From contig NZ_JAGXJY010000016.1 in the NCBI RefSeq assembly GCF_019091085.1, forward strand, positions 16,649 to 80,648: a stretch of DNA of 64,000 nucleotides. Direction: 5' to 3'. The first letter of the stretch is position 1. Each line of letters begins with the position of its first letter. Positions 26,084-36,033 of the stretch are shown here, in pieces. Source of the stretch: Mesorhizobium sp. GbtcB19. Lineage in GTDB: Bacteria; Pseudomonadota; Alphaproteobacteria; Rhizobiales; Rhizobiaceae. The position numbers were made by a program, and so were the translations under genes. The notes under the pieces are model-generated. The model saw only the letters and a list, made by a program, of their open reading frames with translations. It did not search any database and was not told the origin of the DNA.

Positions 26084-28436
26084 GGCGCCTGCCACACGCG
26101 CGACCCGCAGCTTGACTGAAAAGCATATCGACAAGGGCGAGATGCTGGTCAGCGGACTGCCCTATCTTAGCGTCACCGACGATGTCACCCTGATGTTGCG
26201 CGACGGCGACCTGATGGCCTCCTTCACGGTCGAGGGCATCAACGCGGACACGGTCGACGCCCGCCACACGAGCGAATTGAGCAACGCACTGTCGCGCTTC
26301 ATTGCCCAGCAGCGCGGTGACGTCGCCTATTACATCCACCGCATTTCCGTCGAGACGCAACCCAGCCTTCCACCGGTTGCGGGACATCCCTTCAGTGAGG
26401 AGATCGATCGACGTTGGCAGGATTATCTGAGGACGATCGGGCTCAGGGACCGGGTCACAATGGTCACGCTGGTCATCCGCCCGCCGCGTCGGATCGCAAA
26501 ACTCCTTTCCCTTTTTGGCGGCAAGGACGTTCACAGCCGCGATGAAGTCGCCGCACGAGCCGCGCGCCTGGACCAGATGGTGAGCACCTGCATGGTGGCT
26601 GTGGGGGAGGCCAAGCCAAGTCGACTTTCCGTGTCCAGCGGCCGATGGCTCGGGCTGTTGCGCACAATCATTGATGGCTCCAGCAGTCGGTTATTGCCTG
26701 GCACCAAATTCGTTCCAATTGCCGATCTGCTCGCCACCTCGCACATCACATTTCGCGGGCGCGTCTTCGAATGCGACGGCGTCGATGGTGGCCGCCGTCG
26801 TTTTGGGACGATCATTTCGATTAAGGATTATCCGAACGAGACCTATCCCGGTATTCTGGATCGCCTCAGTCTCCCCTACGATACCGTTGTCACGCAAAGT
26901 TTCACGCCGATCGATCCGGTTAGCGCCCAGGGCAAGATTGCGCGGGTGAGAAAACAGATGCGCGCGGCAGACGATGCTGCCGTCTCGCTGATGGCCCAAT
27001 TGGAGGAAGCCGAGGACGATGTTGCCTCCGGCAGGGTCATTTTCGGCGATCACCACTGCAGCATAGCCATCTTCTGCGAAAGCCGGCAGGAGTTGGAGGC
27101 GGCGATGGCCTATGTGACCCGTGCCATGCAGGACGCCGGATCCGCGATCGTGCGGGAGAGTTTTGCGGCTCGCGCCGTCTATTTCGCCCAGCACCCCGGC
27201 AATTTCACCTATCGCACGAGACCGGCCATGATCTCGTCGCAGAATTTCACCCAGCTCTGCGCCATGCATGGCCTTTCGAAGGGCAACCCGCCCGAGAAAT
27301 GCCCATGGGGCGAGGCCGTCACAATCATACCGACAGCCCGCGGTGAGACTTTCCGCTTCAATTTCCATCTGCCAGGCAAACGAGGACAGCGCACGGTCGG
27401 CCACTCGCTGGTGCTTGGCCAGACCGGCTCAGGCAAGACGCTCGGTACCGCCTTTCTCATCAGCCAGGCGCAACGCCTCGGCGCCCGCACTATCCTGTTC
27501 GACAAGGACAACGGCTTTGAGATGGCAGTGCGGGCGATGGGCGGGCGATACTCCGCGGTGCGGATGGGCGAGGAGACCGGCTTCAACCCGATGCGCGCCG
27601 AAGCCGATACGCGTGGCGCGGCATGGCTTACCGACTGGTTGACAGCGCTTGCCGATCATGATGGCGGCAGGCTCACCCCCGTACAGATCCAGGCCCTTAA
27701 CGATGCGGTCCAGGCCAATACGACGGCCGACACCAGGCTGCAGAACTTCGAACAGTTCCGCGGCCAGCTAAGGGCCACAGACGACGACGGCGACCTCTAC
27801 AACCGCCTCGGGCGATGGGACGAAACCGGCCAGTTCGGCTGGCTGTTCGGCGGCAAGGGGGTCGATCCGCTCGCCTTCGACAACCACTTCACCGCCTTTG
27901 ACCTGACCGAGATCTTCGACAACGACGTCGTTCGCACCGCATGGCTGAGCTACGTCTTTCGTCGCATCGAGCGCCTGGTCGAGGACGAGCACCCGACCCT
28001 GCTGGTCCTGGACGAGGCCTGGAAGCTCCTGGACGATCCGTACTTCCAGACCCGGCTGAAGGATTGGATGCTGACGATGCGCAAGAAGAACGTCGCCGTC
28101 ATCCTGCTCACCCAGCGCGTCTCGCACATCAAAAACAGCGCCGCCGGCGATGCCATCCTCGAAAGCGCGGTCACCCGCCTGGTCTACCCGAGTTCGTTCA
28201 ACACCGAGGCGGAGTTGGCACCGCTGCACCTGTCGCCAACGGAAAGCGCCTTCCTGCAGATCAGCAATGTCGACAATCACCTGGTGCTTTTGAAATCAGG
28301 CACGGACAGCGTGGTGCTTGACTTCGACCTCGGCGCTCTTGGCAAGGGGATTGACGTTTTGGGCGGCGGGCGCGGCGAGAAGGCGCCGCTCGGCTGGCGC
28401 GAAAGACCCGCATTCCAGATGGAGATGTTGCAATGA
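26076..28436 (+). CDS. VirB4 ATPase
   Basis: This 786-residue ATPase (Agrobacterium VirB4 is about 789) starts with GTG at 26076. The N-terminal CagE/TrbE domain is followed by Walker A GQTGSGKT at residues ~448-455 and Walker B LLVLDEAWKLL at ~642-650, plus the TQRVSHI region. It energises pilus assembly and substrate transfer. Tightly packed between virB3 and virB7 (overlaps on both sides), so translationally coupled. Confidence 0.96.
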   Translation: MLEAPATRATRSLTEKHIDKGEMLVSGLPYLSVTDDVTLMLRDGDLMASFTVEGINADTVDARHTSELSNALSRFIAQQRGDVAYYIHRISVETQPSLPPVAGHPFSEEIDRRWQDYLRTIGLRDRVTMVTLVIRPPRRIAKLLSLFGGKDVHSRDEVAARAARLDQMVSTCMVAVGEAKPSRLSVSSGRWLGLLRTIIDGSSSRLLPGTKFVPIADLLATSHITFRGRVFECDGVDGGRRRFGTIISIKDYPNETYPGILDRLSLPYDTVVTQSFTPIDPVSAQGKIARVRKQMRAADDAAVSLMAQLEEAEDDVASGRVIFGDHHCSIAIFCESRQELEAAMAYVTRAMQDAGSAIVRESFAARAVYFAQHPGNFTYRTRPAMISSQNFTQLCAMHGLSKGNPPEKCPWGEAVTIIPTARGETFRFNFHLPGKRGQRTVGHSLVLGQTGSGKTLGTAFLISQAQRLGARTILFDKDNGFEMAVRAMGGRYSAVRMGEETGFNPMRAEADTRGAAWLTDWLTALADHDGGRLTPVQIQALNDAVQANTTADTRLQNFEQFRGQLRATDDDGDLYNRLGRWDETGQFGWLFGGKGVDPLAFDNHFTAFDLTEIFDNDVVRTAWLSYVFRRIERLVEDEHPTLLVLDEAWKLLDDPYFQTRLKDWMLTMRKKNVAVILLTQRVSHIKNSAAGDAILESAVTRLVYPSSFNTEAELAPLHLSPTESAFLQISNVDNHLVLLKSGTDSVVLDFDLGALGKGIDVLGGGRGEKAPLGWRERPAFQMEMLQ

Positions 28437-28570
28437 AGAAGAGCTTGATCGTGCTGGCACTGATGCTGGCCGCCCTTGCCGCCTGCCAGTCCGTACCCGC
28501 CGAACGCAAGCCCAACTGCGCCTGCCTGTGGACACCACTGAGCGGCATTCCAGAAGGAGAAGCAGCATGA
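28433..28570 (+). CDS. VirB7-like lipoprotein
   Basis: This 45-residue protein has a signal peptide and lipobox LAALAAC (Cys18), then a short periplasmic piece with two further cysteines (NCACLW). Agrobacterium VirB7 is a similarly small lipoprotein that disulfide-links to VirB9. ATGA overlaps both the virB4 stop and the virB5 start. The usual position is between virB6 and virB8; here it is between virB4 and virB5, so the identity rests on size, lipobox and cysteines. Confidence 0.7.
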   Translation: MKKSLIVLALMLAALAACQSVPAERKPNCACLWTPLSGIPEGEAA

Positions 28571-29361
28571 ACAAACATCTTCGAGCCGCGCTGTTGGTTA
28601 GCGTCGCCCTACTTGGCACGACCGTTTCAGGAACTGCCGGGGATGATTCGGTAACGCCAGTGCCAGATCCGACGGTCGGCGCAGCGCCCGCCATGCCCAC
28701 TGGCGCCCAGGAAACCTACGATGAAGTCTCCATCAAGCAGTTGATGAAGATCGTCGAGCTGTCTCGTGTGATCACAGGAGGAATCTCACAGATCTTCGGC
28801 TCGACACAAGACCAGAAACAGGCGCTTGGCCAAATCCGCGACGCGCAGACCGGCCCCAAAACGATTCCCGTCCTGAATGGCGCCACCGAGGCTGGAGAGC
28901 GCGATGGCGGGCCAGGACTGAATGAGATGGCGGATGCCGCTCTTGAAGGTTCCCCGATCGGGCCCGTGGATATAGCCGACATCCTGAGCACGTTCCAAAC
29001 GTCATTTAATCTAGACAAGGCCTTTGCTCTCAAGGACGACCCATCGCTAAGCAAGGCGATGGGTGCCCGCGCCGCGGCCAAGGGGGCGATCGCCACTGCC
29101 ATGGCCGAGATTTCCTACAAGCGAGCCAATGCCAGCATGGCCCGCCTGGACAGCTATATCACAGCCTTGGGCTCCAGCGCCGATTTGAAAACGAGCGTCG
29201 ATATCAACACCCGCGTGATGGTCGAGGTCGCCCAACAACTCAATGAGTCTCTGCGCACGCAGGCCGAGCTCACTTCGATCGCCGGAACCTACTTTATGAT
29301 AGTCGGCGGCGAAGCCGCCAAGGATGACGACTTGTCCGCCTTGATAAAATTCAACAGGTAA
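28567..29361 (+). CDS. VirB5 minor pilus protein
   Basis: This 264-residue secreted protein has a signal peptide (HLRAALLVSVALLGTTVSGTAG). The body is mostly helical with coiled-coil-like repeats (RAQAEL, NESLRTQAELTSIAGTYFM). VirB5 sits at the pilus tip and contributes to host contact. Identity by position after virB4 and the C-terminal pattern; the sequence is divergent. Confidence 0.8.
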   Translation: MNKHLRAALLVSVALLGTTVSGTAGDDSVTPVPDPTVGAAPAMPTGAQETYDEVSIKQLMKIVELSRVITGGISQIFGSTQDQKQALGQIRDAQTGPKTIPVLNGATEAGERDGGPGLNEMADAALEGSPIGPVDIADILSTFQTSFNLDKAFALKDDPSLSKAMGARAAAKGAIATAMAEISYKRANASMARLDSYITALGSSADLKTSVDINTRVMVEVAQQLNESLRTQAELTSIAGTYFMIVGGEAAKDDDLSALIKFNR

Positions 29362-29366
29362 ATCCC

Positions 29367-30584
29367 ATGGGCTTGATCTCTGACGTAGCGACCACGATCG
29401 ACACCATACTTACCAACTATGTACAGACCGTCTTTACCGGAGTTTCCGAGCCAATTCTGGCCCTACTCAACTCCATGGCGTTAGCTGGATTGATGTTTAT
29501 TGCCGTAAATCACCTGATACAATTCAGGTCAATAAACTACTCAGAGTACCTGCATTGGATTTTGCGATACCTAGTTATTTATTCATTTGCTAGTGTTTGG
29601 GTAAATTTCAAAGGCATATACGATATATTTCATGGAGTATCCGTAGACTACTCAACAATAATGATTGACTCTGTCGCCGGCCATATAACCGGCGAAATGG
29701 CAAACCGCAACGTACTGAACCCAAAATTGATACACGACTTATACTCCGGAATGGATGAATTTGGGCATGCCATAATCTGGATAGCGTACGACTTCATTAG
29801 GGATACCTCGATCTCCGACGTTGGCGGTTCGCTCAAGAATGTCTTTTGTGGTGTAGTCATCCTCATCATTGGCGGGTTCTTTCTTGGGGCTTGCGCCATT
29901 ATCGTCATCGTCGCCCAGGTTGGCCTCGCGCTCGCCATAAGCTTGGCGCCTCTGGGCATCATCACGTTGATGATGGATCAGACGAAGTCTTACTTCCAGA
30001 ATTGGCTGCACTTTACTCTTGGATTCGCTGTCGTTCAGCTGCTGACCGGGGCGTTGATGGCGCTCGTGCTTTACGTTGCCGGAGAAACGCTCATCAATTC
30101 GGGTTATACCAACAACAACAAGATTGCCTGTTGGCCTTTTATGTTCGTCATGGTTGCGGCGATAGTGCTTCTGTTCCAGCTTCCCACGATGGCACAGTCG
30201 CTCTCCGGTTCAGCCGTGGCAGCGGTTGGTGGGGGGGCGGGCAAGTACGTCGCTTCCAAGGCTATGCAATACGGGTCCAAGGCCCGTTCGGGTGGTCGTC
30301 GCCTGGCAGACGCCTCGATGAATGCCGTTGAGGCGCGCAAATCGGGCGCCTCGGTCGGACGAAGCGTCATGTCCGCTTTCGCGGGCTTCCGGCAGAGCGC
30401 CGCGATGCGCAGCCAAAGGCGCGATCAAAGGCTTTCTAGTCTTATGCGCGGACAAGCGGGCCCTCAAAGTCCTGCTCGGCGCTACCATGGAGGCCAAGCG
30501 GCGAGTGGTGGAGCGGGGTCCGGAAACAACAGCAGCAATGGCCAGGTCTCACCCGAGCAGCAGAATTTGTACAACTCAGATTGA
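29367..30584 (+). CDS. VirB6 polytopic T4SS channel protein
   Basis: This 405-residue inner-membrane protein has about six hydrophobic stretches (e.g. LNSMALAGLMFIAVNHLI, VVILIIGGFFLGACAIIVIV, AVVQLLTGALMALVLYVAG, FMFVMVAAIVLLFQLPTM). The long hydrophilic tail is Gly/Ser/Ala-rich with basic segments. Starts 5 bases after virB5. The first ~450 bp are AT-richer than neighbouring genes. VirB6 lines the substrate path at the inner membrane. Confidence 0.9.
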   Translation: MGLISDVATTIDTILTNYVQTVFTGVSEPILALLNSMALAGLMFIAVNHLIQFRSINYSEYLHWILRYLVIYSFASVWVNFKGIYDIFHGVSVDYSTIMIDSVAGHITGEMANRNVLNPKLIHDLYSGMDEFGHAIIWIAYDFIRDTSISDVGGSLKNVFCGVVILIIGGFFLGACAIIVIVAQVGLALAISLAPLGIITLMMDQTKSYFQNWLHFTLGFAVVQLLTGALMALVLYVAGETLINSGYTNNNKIACWPFMFVMVAAIVLLFQLPTMAQSLSGSAVAAVGGGAGKYVASKAMQYGSKARSGGRRLADASMNAVEARKSGASVGRSVMSAFAGFRQSAAMRSQRRDQRLSSLMRGQAGPQSPARRYHGGQAASGGAGSGNNSSNGQVSPEQQNLYNSD

Positions 30585-30647
30585 AGACCTCCCTTAGGCC
30601 CTGACGGCCTCCCCAAACGCTTCCCAAACAACAGAACGGCATAGTCC

Positions 30648-31493
30648 ATGAACAGCGCGACAAAGATACCTGCCAACCCGGTTCCTCGCCGTGCCGTGTC
30701 TCCAGCGGCGGCCGAGATCGGGAGACGGCTGAGCAGTAGAATTGCAATCGCCGTCGGCCGCTTGGTGCCGGAGCGTCCGGGTTCAAATGCTACCCGCCTC
30801 CACCAAGGGGATCGGTCTGTCGACGACGTAGGTGTTGGACATGCCTTCGAGGACGAACTGTTCTTTACGCTACGCCAACAGCGAAATAGTTGGGCGAAAG
30901 TTGCGGTCGGCTCGATGCTGTTGGCGCTCCTGTCGCTCGGGTGTCTCATCGCCATCCTTCCCCTCAAGGAAGTCAAGCCATTCGTGGTGATGGTCGATAA
31001 GACGACGGGAGAGGCCGAGAAGCTGGTCCAGGTCCGCCCCGCGTCCCTGGACCAGCAGGACGCTGTGCTGCAGGCCGAACTGGTGTCTTATGTGGTTGAT
31101 CGCGAAACCTATGATCCTGCCGACAATTCCCTGCGGGTGCCGGACGTTCTTGCGCGCTCGTCGGGCGACGCGGCAGACACGTTGACGCAGCTGTGGAGTT
31201 CTACCTCGCCGCAGTATCCTCCCACTGTCTACGGCACCGAGGTGCGCGTACGCGTCGTTGTCAAGTCGATATCGATCAGCCCCTCTGCCAAGCGTAACGC
31301 TCCTGATCTCGCTCGCGTGCGCATCACCAAGTACCGCGAACAGAAGGGCCGTGAAACCGCTGAACGCACCTTCGTGGCCACGGTCGGCTATTCGTTCCAG
31401 CCCAAGGAGAATGCCAGGCTTGAAGATGTATGGAAGAACCCTTTGGGCTTCACCGCCGTCAGCTATCGGATCGACGCGGAGACTGCCCAGTAA
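30648..31493 (+). CDS. VirB8 assembly factor
   Basis: This is a 281-residue protein. An extended cytoplasmic N-terminus (~85 residues, longer than the usual ~40) is followed by a membrane helix (VGSMLLALLSLGCLIAILPL) and the NTF2-like periplasmic domain (KPFVVMVDKTTGEAEKL, VVDRETYDPADN, FTAVSYRID). It nucleates the T4SS core. The start ATG 30648 lacks a strong SD; a later in-frame start would give a more usual length. Confidence 0.9.
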   Translation: MNSATKIPANPVPRRAVSPAAAEIGRRLSSRIAIAVGRLVPERPGSNATRLHQGDRSVDDVGVGHAFEDELFFTLRQQRNSWAKVAVGSMLLALLSLGCLIAILPLKEVKPFVVMVDKTTGEAEKLVQVRPASLDQQDAVLQAELVSYVVDRETYDPADNSLRVPDVLARSSGDAADTLTQLWSSTSPQYPPTVYGTEVRVRVVVKSISISPSAKRNAPDLARVRITKYREQKGRETAERTFVATVGYSFQPKENARLEDVWKNPLGFTAVSYRIDAETAQ

Positions 31494-31521
31494 CTAATTT
31501 AATCATAAAGGATTTCATATT

Positions 31522-32277
31522 ATGTTGAAACGGACGGCAACTATCTTGCTTGCCTGCGGTTTGGGGGTCGGATCGGCCCTGGCTGATCCGGCGCAGTTGG
31601 GCACGGACCCTCGCATCAAGCGCTATGTCTATAATGAGAACACCGTCTATAAGCTGGACCTCTACTTGAAGTCCGTCAACGCACTGCAATTTTCTGACAG
31701 CGAAGAGGTGCAGTCAATCCTCATCGGCGACAGCGCCTCGTGGGAGGTGGTGAAGCTGAAGAGCGGCAATGTCGTGAGCATCAAACCGATCGTTGCCTCG
31801 GTAACGACCAATATGACGATCTACACCAATCGGCACGTCTATACATTCGAACTGCACTCCCTCGGAGACATTCAGGCGGGCTCGGGAGAGACGCCTCTGT
31901 TTCGCTCGATCTTCACCTATCCCGGAGACGTAAAGCCGAAGCCGCCGCGCCGCACCGCGCCGCAGAGGCCCGTCGATTCGAACTATCTTGCCTCCGGTGA
32001 CGCCGAGTTCAGGCCGCGCTGGGTGCAGGACGATGGTCTTCAGACGTCGTTCTTCCTTCCCGAGGGAGCGCCTCGCCCCGCGATCTTCAAGGTCGGCCCC
32101 GACCGCAAGGAACAGCTTATCAATTCACGAACGCAAGGCGACCGCATCGTAGTCGACGGCACGAGCGACTACTGGGTGCTTCGTATCGGGGACCAGGCTG
32201 TGTGCGTCGGCCGCACGGGCGTGGTCAATTCAACCTCTTCCAGCGCAAAATCCAAGGAGACGATCCATGTCGGCTAA
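31522..32277 (+). CDS. VirB9 core-complex protein
   Basis: This 251-residue secreted protein has a signal peptide ending ...GVGSALADP, then DPRIKRYVYNENTVYKLDLYL, typical of VirB9 N-terminal domains, and a C-terminal beta domain (PRWVQDDGLQTSFFLPEGAPRPAIF, GTSDYWVLRIG). A cysteine near the C-terminus (QAVCVG) may pair with VirB7. It is part of the outer-membrane core complex. Overlaps virB10 by 11 bases. Confidence 0.93.
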   Translation: MLKRTATILLACGLGVGSALADPAQLGTDPRIKRYVYNENTVYKLDLYLKSVNALQFSDSEEVQSILIGDSASWEVVKLKSGNVVSIKPIVASVTTNMTIYTNRHVYTFELHSLGDIQAGSGETPLFRSIFTYPGDVKPKPPRRTAPQRPVDSNYLASGDAEFRPRWVQDDGLQTSFFLPEGAPRPAIFKVGPDRKEQLINSRTQGDRIVVDGTSDYWVLRIGDQAVCVGRTGVVNSTSSSAKSKETIHVG

Positions 32278-33583
32278 GGACAAAAGTCACGATCCGGCAC
32301 CCAACCATGACGCCGAGCGTGAACAGCTTGTAAGCAAGCGAAAGGCAAAGCAGGCGGGCGCGTCAAAACGCAGCAACGACGCCAAGTTGATCATGGCACT
32401 CGCGCTGCTCGCCGGGGGCGTGGGTCTGTTCGCTGTGGTAGCTGGTCCCCGCGCGGCCCTAAGGATATTCGGCCTCGCCCACGACGATATCTCCCAGAGA
32501 ACTTCGCAGGTCGACTTAACGGTCGACAAGGAGACGGATCGTCAGCCTCGGCTTGACTTCATTGTGCCCGGAAACTCGGAACCTCAGGCGAAGGATTCCG
32601 GCTTGGATAAGAAGTTCAGTTCAATGCAGGATCAGCTCGATCAACTGCAACGCAGCAAGCAGCAGTCGGGCGTTTCCAGCGCCGAAATCCAGAAGCTGCT
32701 CGCCAGCTACAACGATAGCATGAACCGCAAGCTCGATGCCGAGCGCAAGGCCATGGCCGATGAGCTGGCGCGCCAGCGCGCCGAGGACCAGGCGGACAAG
32801 GACAAGGAAAAGCTCGAGCAGAAGCAGCGCGAATCGAATGCGGTCATCGTTGATGACAGCCGTGGCCCTGGCGGAATAGAGGCAGCTGTTGACGGGGCGA
32901 CCGGACCATCGGACTCGAAGGATCTTGACGCCAATGAACGCTTCCTGAAATCCGCGGCATCGAGCGTCGTTCAAACGTCGGTCGCCCAAAAGCTGTCCGA
33001 TCCTTCACGCACGGTAGTCCAGGGCACCATCATCTCCGCCGTACTGGAGACCGCCATTGACACCGAACTGCCCGGAAGCATCCGGGCGCAGGTGATGCAG
33101 CCCGTCTATTCTTTCGACGGCACGCAAGTGCTGATGCCCTCCGGTACGGTTCTCATCGGCGAGTTCAACAACGACGTCGATATTGCCCAAAAGCGCGTCC
33201 TGATCGCCTGGAGCCGCGCAGTCACTCCAGAAGGCAAATCGATTGCCTTGGGCTCCATCGGCACCGACACACTGGGGCGCGCGGGCACACTCGGCAACGT
33301 CGACAACCGCTACGCCACAAAATTCGGGGCCGCGGTCCTTATCAGCGCGATAACGGCGGCGCCTGAAGCTCTGGCCAGCCGCCAAGGAAGCGGCCAGTCG
33401 GGCTCGTCCGGAACCACCGTGAATGTCGGAGGCGCTGGCAAGCTTGCCAGCGGCATCGGCAGCGCCGCCGGCGACCAGGGAAGCAACATGCTTGAGAAGT
33501 ACCTATCGCTTCCACCGGTCATCCGCATCCCGCAGGGCGAAGAGATCCGCATCTTCACAAACAGAGACCTGGTCTTTCTATGA
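32267..33583 (+). CDS. VirB10 core-complex scaffold
   Basis: This is a 438-residue protein. A short cytoplasmic N-terminus is followed by a membrane helix (LIMALALLAGGVGLFAVVAG, residues ~40-62), a charged coiled-coil linker (~115-190, Gln/Glu/Arg-rich) and the TrbI/VirB10 beta-barrel (VVQGTIISAVLETAIDTELPGSIRAQV, LMPSGTVLIGEF, RIPQGEEIRIFTNRDLVF). It spans both membranes and senses ATP-driven states. ATG has AAGGAG 8 bases before it. Overlaps virB11 by 4 bases. Confidence 0.95.
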   Translation: MSAKDKSHDPAPNHDAEREQLVSKRKAKQAGASKRSNDAKLIMALALLAGGVGLFAVVAGPRAALRIFGLAHDDISQRTSQVDLTVDKETDRQPRLDFIVPGNSEPQAKDSGLDKKFSSMQDQLDQLQRSKQQSGVSSAEIQKLLASYNDSMNRKLDAERKAMADELARQRAEDQADKDKEKLEQKQRESNAVIVDDSRGPGGIEAAVDGATGPSDSKDLDANERFLKSAASSVVQTSVAQKLSDPSRTVVQGTIISAVLETAIDTELPGSIRAQVMQPVYSFDGTQVLMPSGTVLIGEFNNDVDIAQKRVLIAWSRAVTPEGKSIALGSIGTDTLGRAGTLGNVDNRYATKFGAAVLISAITAAPEALASRQGSGQSGSSGTTVNVGGAGKLASGIGSAAGDQGSNMLEKYLSLPPVIRIPQGEEIRIFTNRDLVFL

Positions 33584-34581
33584 GCCACATGCAGCCAAGT
33601 CGGGAAATCTCCTATGTCGAGCAGTATCTCAGCCCATTGCGCGACTATCTGACAGACGACCGGATTAACGAGCTGGTCATCAATCCGAACGGCTCGATTT
33701 TCGTCGAGGCGGCGGGCGCCCATCACATGCATCAGATCGACGTGGAACTGTCACCACACGCCATCAAGCGCTTAGGCGCGCAACTCGCTGGCGAGACCCG
33801 CAACACGCTCGGCGCCCTGCATCCGATCGTCTCCGGTCGGGTTGCCGTTTGGGGCAATCCACAGCGCGTCCAGATCGTGGTCGAGCCGGCCATTGAGCAT
33901 GGCGTGTCGCTGTCGATTCGCAAGTATCTCACCAGGCCGCTCGCCAGTGCCGACATCGGCTTTGTCGATGGGGGTCAAATCCGTGTCGACGACGAGCGCA
34001 GGATGCGGCACAAGGCGATCGCCGAAATGGCAAGGAGAGGCGACCTGCAGGGTCTCTTCCGTCAGGCCATCGAGGAAAAATTCAACGTATTGATCTCGGG
34101 CGGAACTTCATCGGGCAAGACCACCGTTGCACGCTCGCTGATTTCGATGATGGACCATGGTGAGCGACTGATCACGATCGAAGATGCGCAAGAGCTTTTC
34201 CCCCCGCACCGCAACCAAGTCGCCCTGATCGCCGATCGCAAGGAGAAGTCAGCCCGCTTGCCCTCGAAACTGCTGGAAAGTTGCCTGCGCATGCGACCGG
34301 ACCGCATCATCGACGGCGAGATCCGCGGTCTCGAAGCCTACGACTTCCTCGAGGCGATCAATACCGGCCATCCGGGTGCGATCACAACGATACACGCGGA
34401 CAGCCCGGCACTGGCCTTCGACCGTCTTGCGCTTATGGTGATGCGTTCCGGCGTCAGGCTGTCGCACGGCGAAATCATCACCTACGCCAAGCGAACGATC
34501 GATCTCGTCGTTCAAGTTGGCCGACGCAATGGAAAGCGCGGTGTCCTGGAAATATATCTTCCCAGCCAGGATTCGAACTGA
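33580..34581 (+). CDS. VirB11 traffic ATPase
   Basis: This 333-residue hexameric ATPase has Walker A GGTSSGKTT at residues ~173-181, the Asp box ITIEDAQEL, LLESCLRMRPDRIIDGEIRG (Walker B) and TGHPGAITTIHAD. It works with VirD4 and VirB4 to drive pilus assembly and DNA transfer. Ends the virB operon. Confidence 0.96.
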   Translation: MSHMQPSREISYVEQYLSPLRDYLTDDRINELVINPNGSIFVEAAGAHHMHQIDVELSPHAIKRLGAQLAGETRNTLGALHPIVSGRVAVWGNPQRVQIVVEPAIEHGVSLSIRKYLTRPLASADIGFVDGGQIRVDDERRMRHKAIAEMARRGDLQGLFRQAIEEKFNVLISGGTSSGKTTVARSLISMMDHGERLITIEDAQELFPPHRNQVALIADRKEKSARLPSKLLESCLRMRPDRIIDGEIRGLEAYDFLEAINTGHPGAITTIHADSPALAFDRLALMVMRSGVRLSHGEIITYAKRTIDLVVQVGRRNGKRGVLEIYLPSQDSN

Positions 34582-35140
34582 CCGTTAACCCCTGAAAACG
34601 GCAATGACTGACAGGTGCGGCTAACCGACCGGTGGCTTTGCGTATCTTCACCGGGTGGCAAGCTGGCGTTGTCATGGTCACATCGTCGACCGCGTCTGGC
34701 TTGCAGGCGCACTCAGCAGGCGATCGACGCGATGCCTCGGTAAACGCTTCTGTCAAGCGAAGCGAGGATTTGACCCCCGCGTTCGTCCTTTCCTTTCGTG
34801 CGCCAGATATGGGGCACGGGCCCGCGGTGTGAAGGATGAGGAAGATCGGTCGCCCTGCTGGGGTGAGCCCAAGCGCAAGTCCTTCACTTCAGCATCGCAG
34901 CGCGCAAGCCAGAGGCTGGCTGAAGCGCGGGCGCAGCCGAACGGCTGACAAAATTCGGCTGTTGACGCGGTCGCGATCTCTCCAGGGATCGCGCATGGAG
35001 GATGATGCTCCTGCGTCCTGCCGATGGCCGGCGCGAATTGTTCGCTTCAGGCATTCTTTGGCTAGCGGCCAAGCGAGCGTCCACTCGCTGAACGTCCAGC
35101 TCCGACGGTGCCGGATTGTTATGCTTTTTGCCGAATGCAT
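34582..35140. other. Spacer between convergent virB11 and virE2-like genes
   Basis: 559 bp between convergent genes. Several frames cross it but none shows recognisable features. No clear terminator was found, although CTCCAGGGATCGCG near 34980 could fold with the CGCGATCTCT just before it. Confidence 0.25.
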
Positions 35141-36019
35141 CTAGGATAACGCGGGTATTGGCAATTGATCGCAATTGAAGGCGGCCAGCGCCTGCTCCGC
35201 GCTGTTAGGCTTTCGCTCGTTCATGGTCTCGACGGTCTCGTAAGAGTTGTCGGCCGTCTTCAGCCACACATTGCAAGCACCAAACTTCTCCTGGATCACT
35301 TTTAGCGAACTGTAACCAATATCAGGGTCCAGCTTGGGATAAATCCCGATGTGAATGCCGTCACGGTCCCTTAGCAGCATATCGGGGAGTGTGACGCCCG
35401 CCTGAAGCGGATACTCGAACACGCGCTCGTATTGGCGCACTCCCGCGGGGGTCTGAACCATCCGCTCCTCGCCTACGGCAGGTCGGCAGGCGCCGAAATA
35501 CATCGAGCTCAAGCCGAGCGCATCCATCTCCTGGACGAACTTCCTGTCCCGCGCGTCCCGTCGGGCCGTCGCGGACAACCTGTGATCGACCGGGATCGCA
35601 TGATAGAAGGCTGTCTTGGACAGGTAGTTGCCGCGATAGTCCTTGATGAGGACACACGTCCTGTCCAGCTCACTGGCGCAAGGCCAGCCGCCGTGCAGGG
35701 CTTCGTATTGCTGCACCGTGAGTAATGGCACCTCATGCGGCCGGTCGCCCGGAAGCCCACCCGCAATCAACAGACGCTGGCTGGCGGCTTGTTTGACGGT
35801 ATCCGCTTTAAGTCTCATTGCTCTGTGAATCTCGTCGGAAAGCCCGGCCAGATCTTCGGTGGTCAACCGTCCATCCGATTCATAGTCATGCCAGGTCAAA
35901 CCGAAGCCGGACACCATCCGACCAGACGCCAGGCCGACCCGCCTTCGCTCTACGCCAGCCTGGGCCACCAGGCATGTTTCGGTCGCAGCGATCTTTTTGG
36001 GCGTAGTGTCCTCGGACAT
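35141..36019 (-). CDS. VirE2-family protein, short form
   Basis: This 292-residue protein matches the central part of VirE2: QQYEALHG, TCVLIKDY, RDRKFVQEMDALGLSSMYFGACRPAV, YPLQAGVTLPDMLLRDRDGIHIGIYPKLDPDIGYSSLKVIQEKFG. It stops after FNCDQLPIPALS and lacks the rest of VirE2 and the Arg-rich C-terminal export signal. Start 36019 has GGAAGG 7 bases upstream; an alternative ATG at 36034 overlaps the virD2 stop (TAATG). Co-transcribed after virD1-virD2. VirE2 coats single-stranded T-DNA in the recipient. This form may act in the bacterium, be a regulator/decoy, or be a relic. Confidence 0.7.
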   Translation of the reverse strand: MSEDTTPKKIAATETCLVAQAGVERRRVGLASGRMVSGFGLTWHDYESDGRLTTEDLAGLSDEIHRAMRLKADTVKQAASQRLLIAGGLPGDRPHEVPLLTVQQYEALHGGWPCASELDRTCVLIKDYRGNYLSKTAFYHAIPVDHRLSATARRDARDRKFVQEMDALGLSSMYFGACRPAVGEERMVQTPAGVRQYERVFEYPLQAGVTLPDMLLRDRDGIHIGIYPKLDPDIGYSSLKVIQEKFGACNVWLKTADNSYETVETMNERKPNSAEQALAAFNCDQLPIPALS

Positions 36020-36033
36020 CGGATTGCCTTCCA

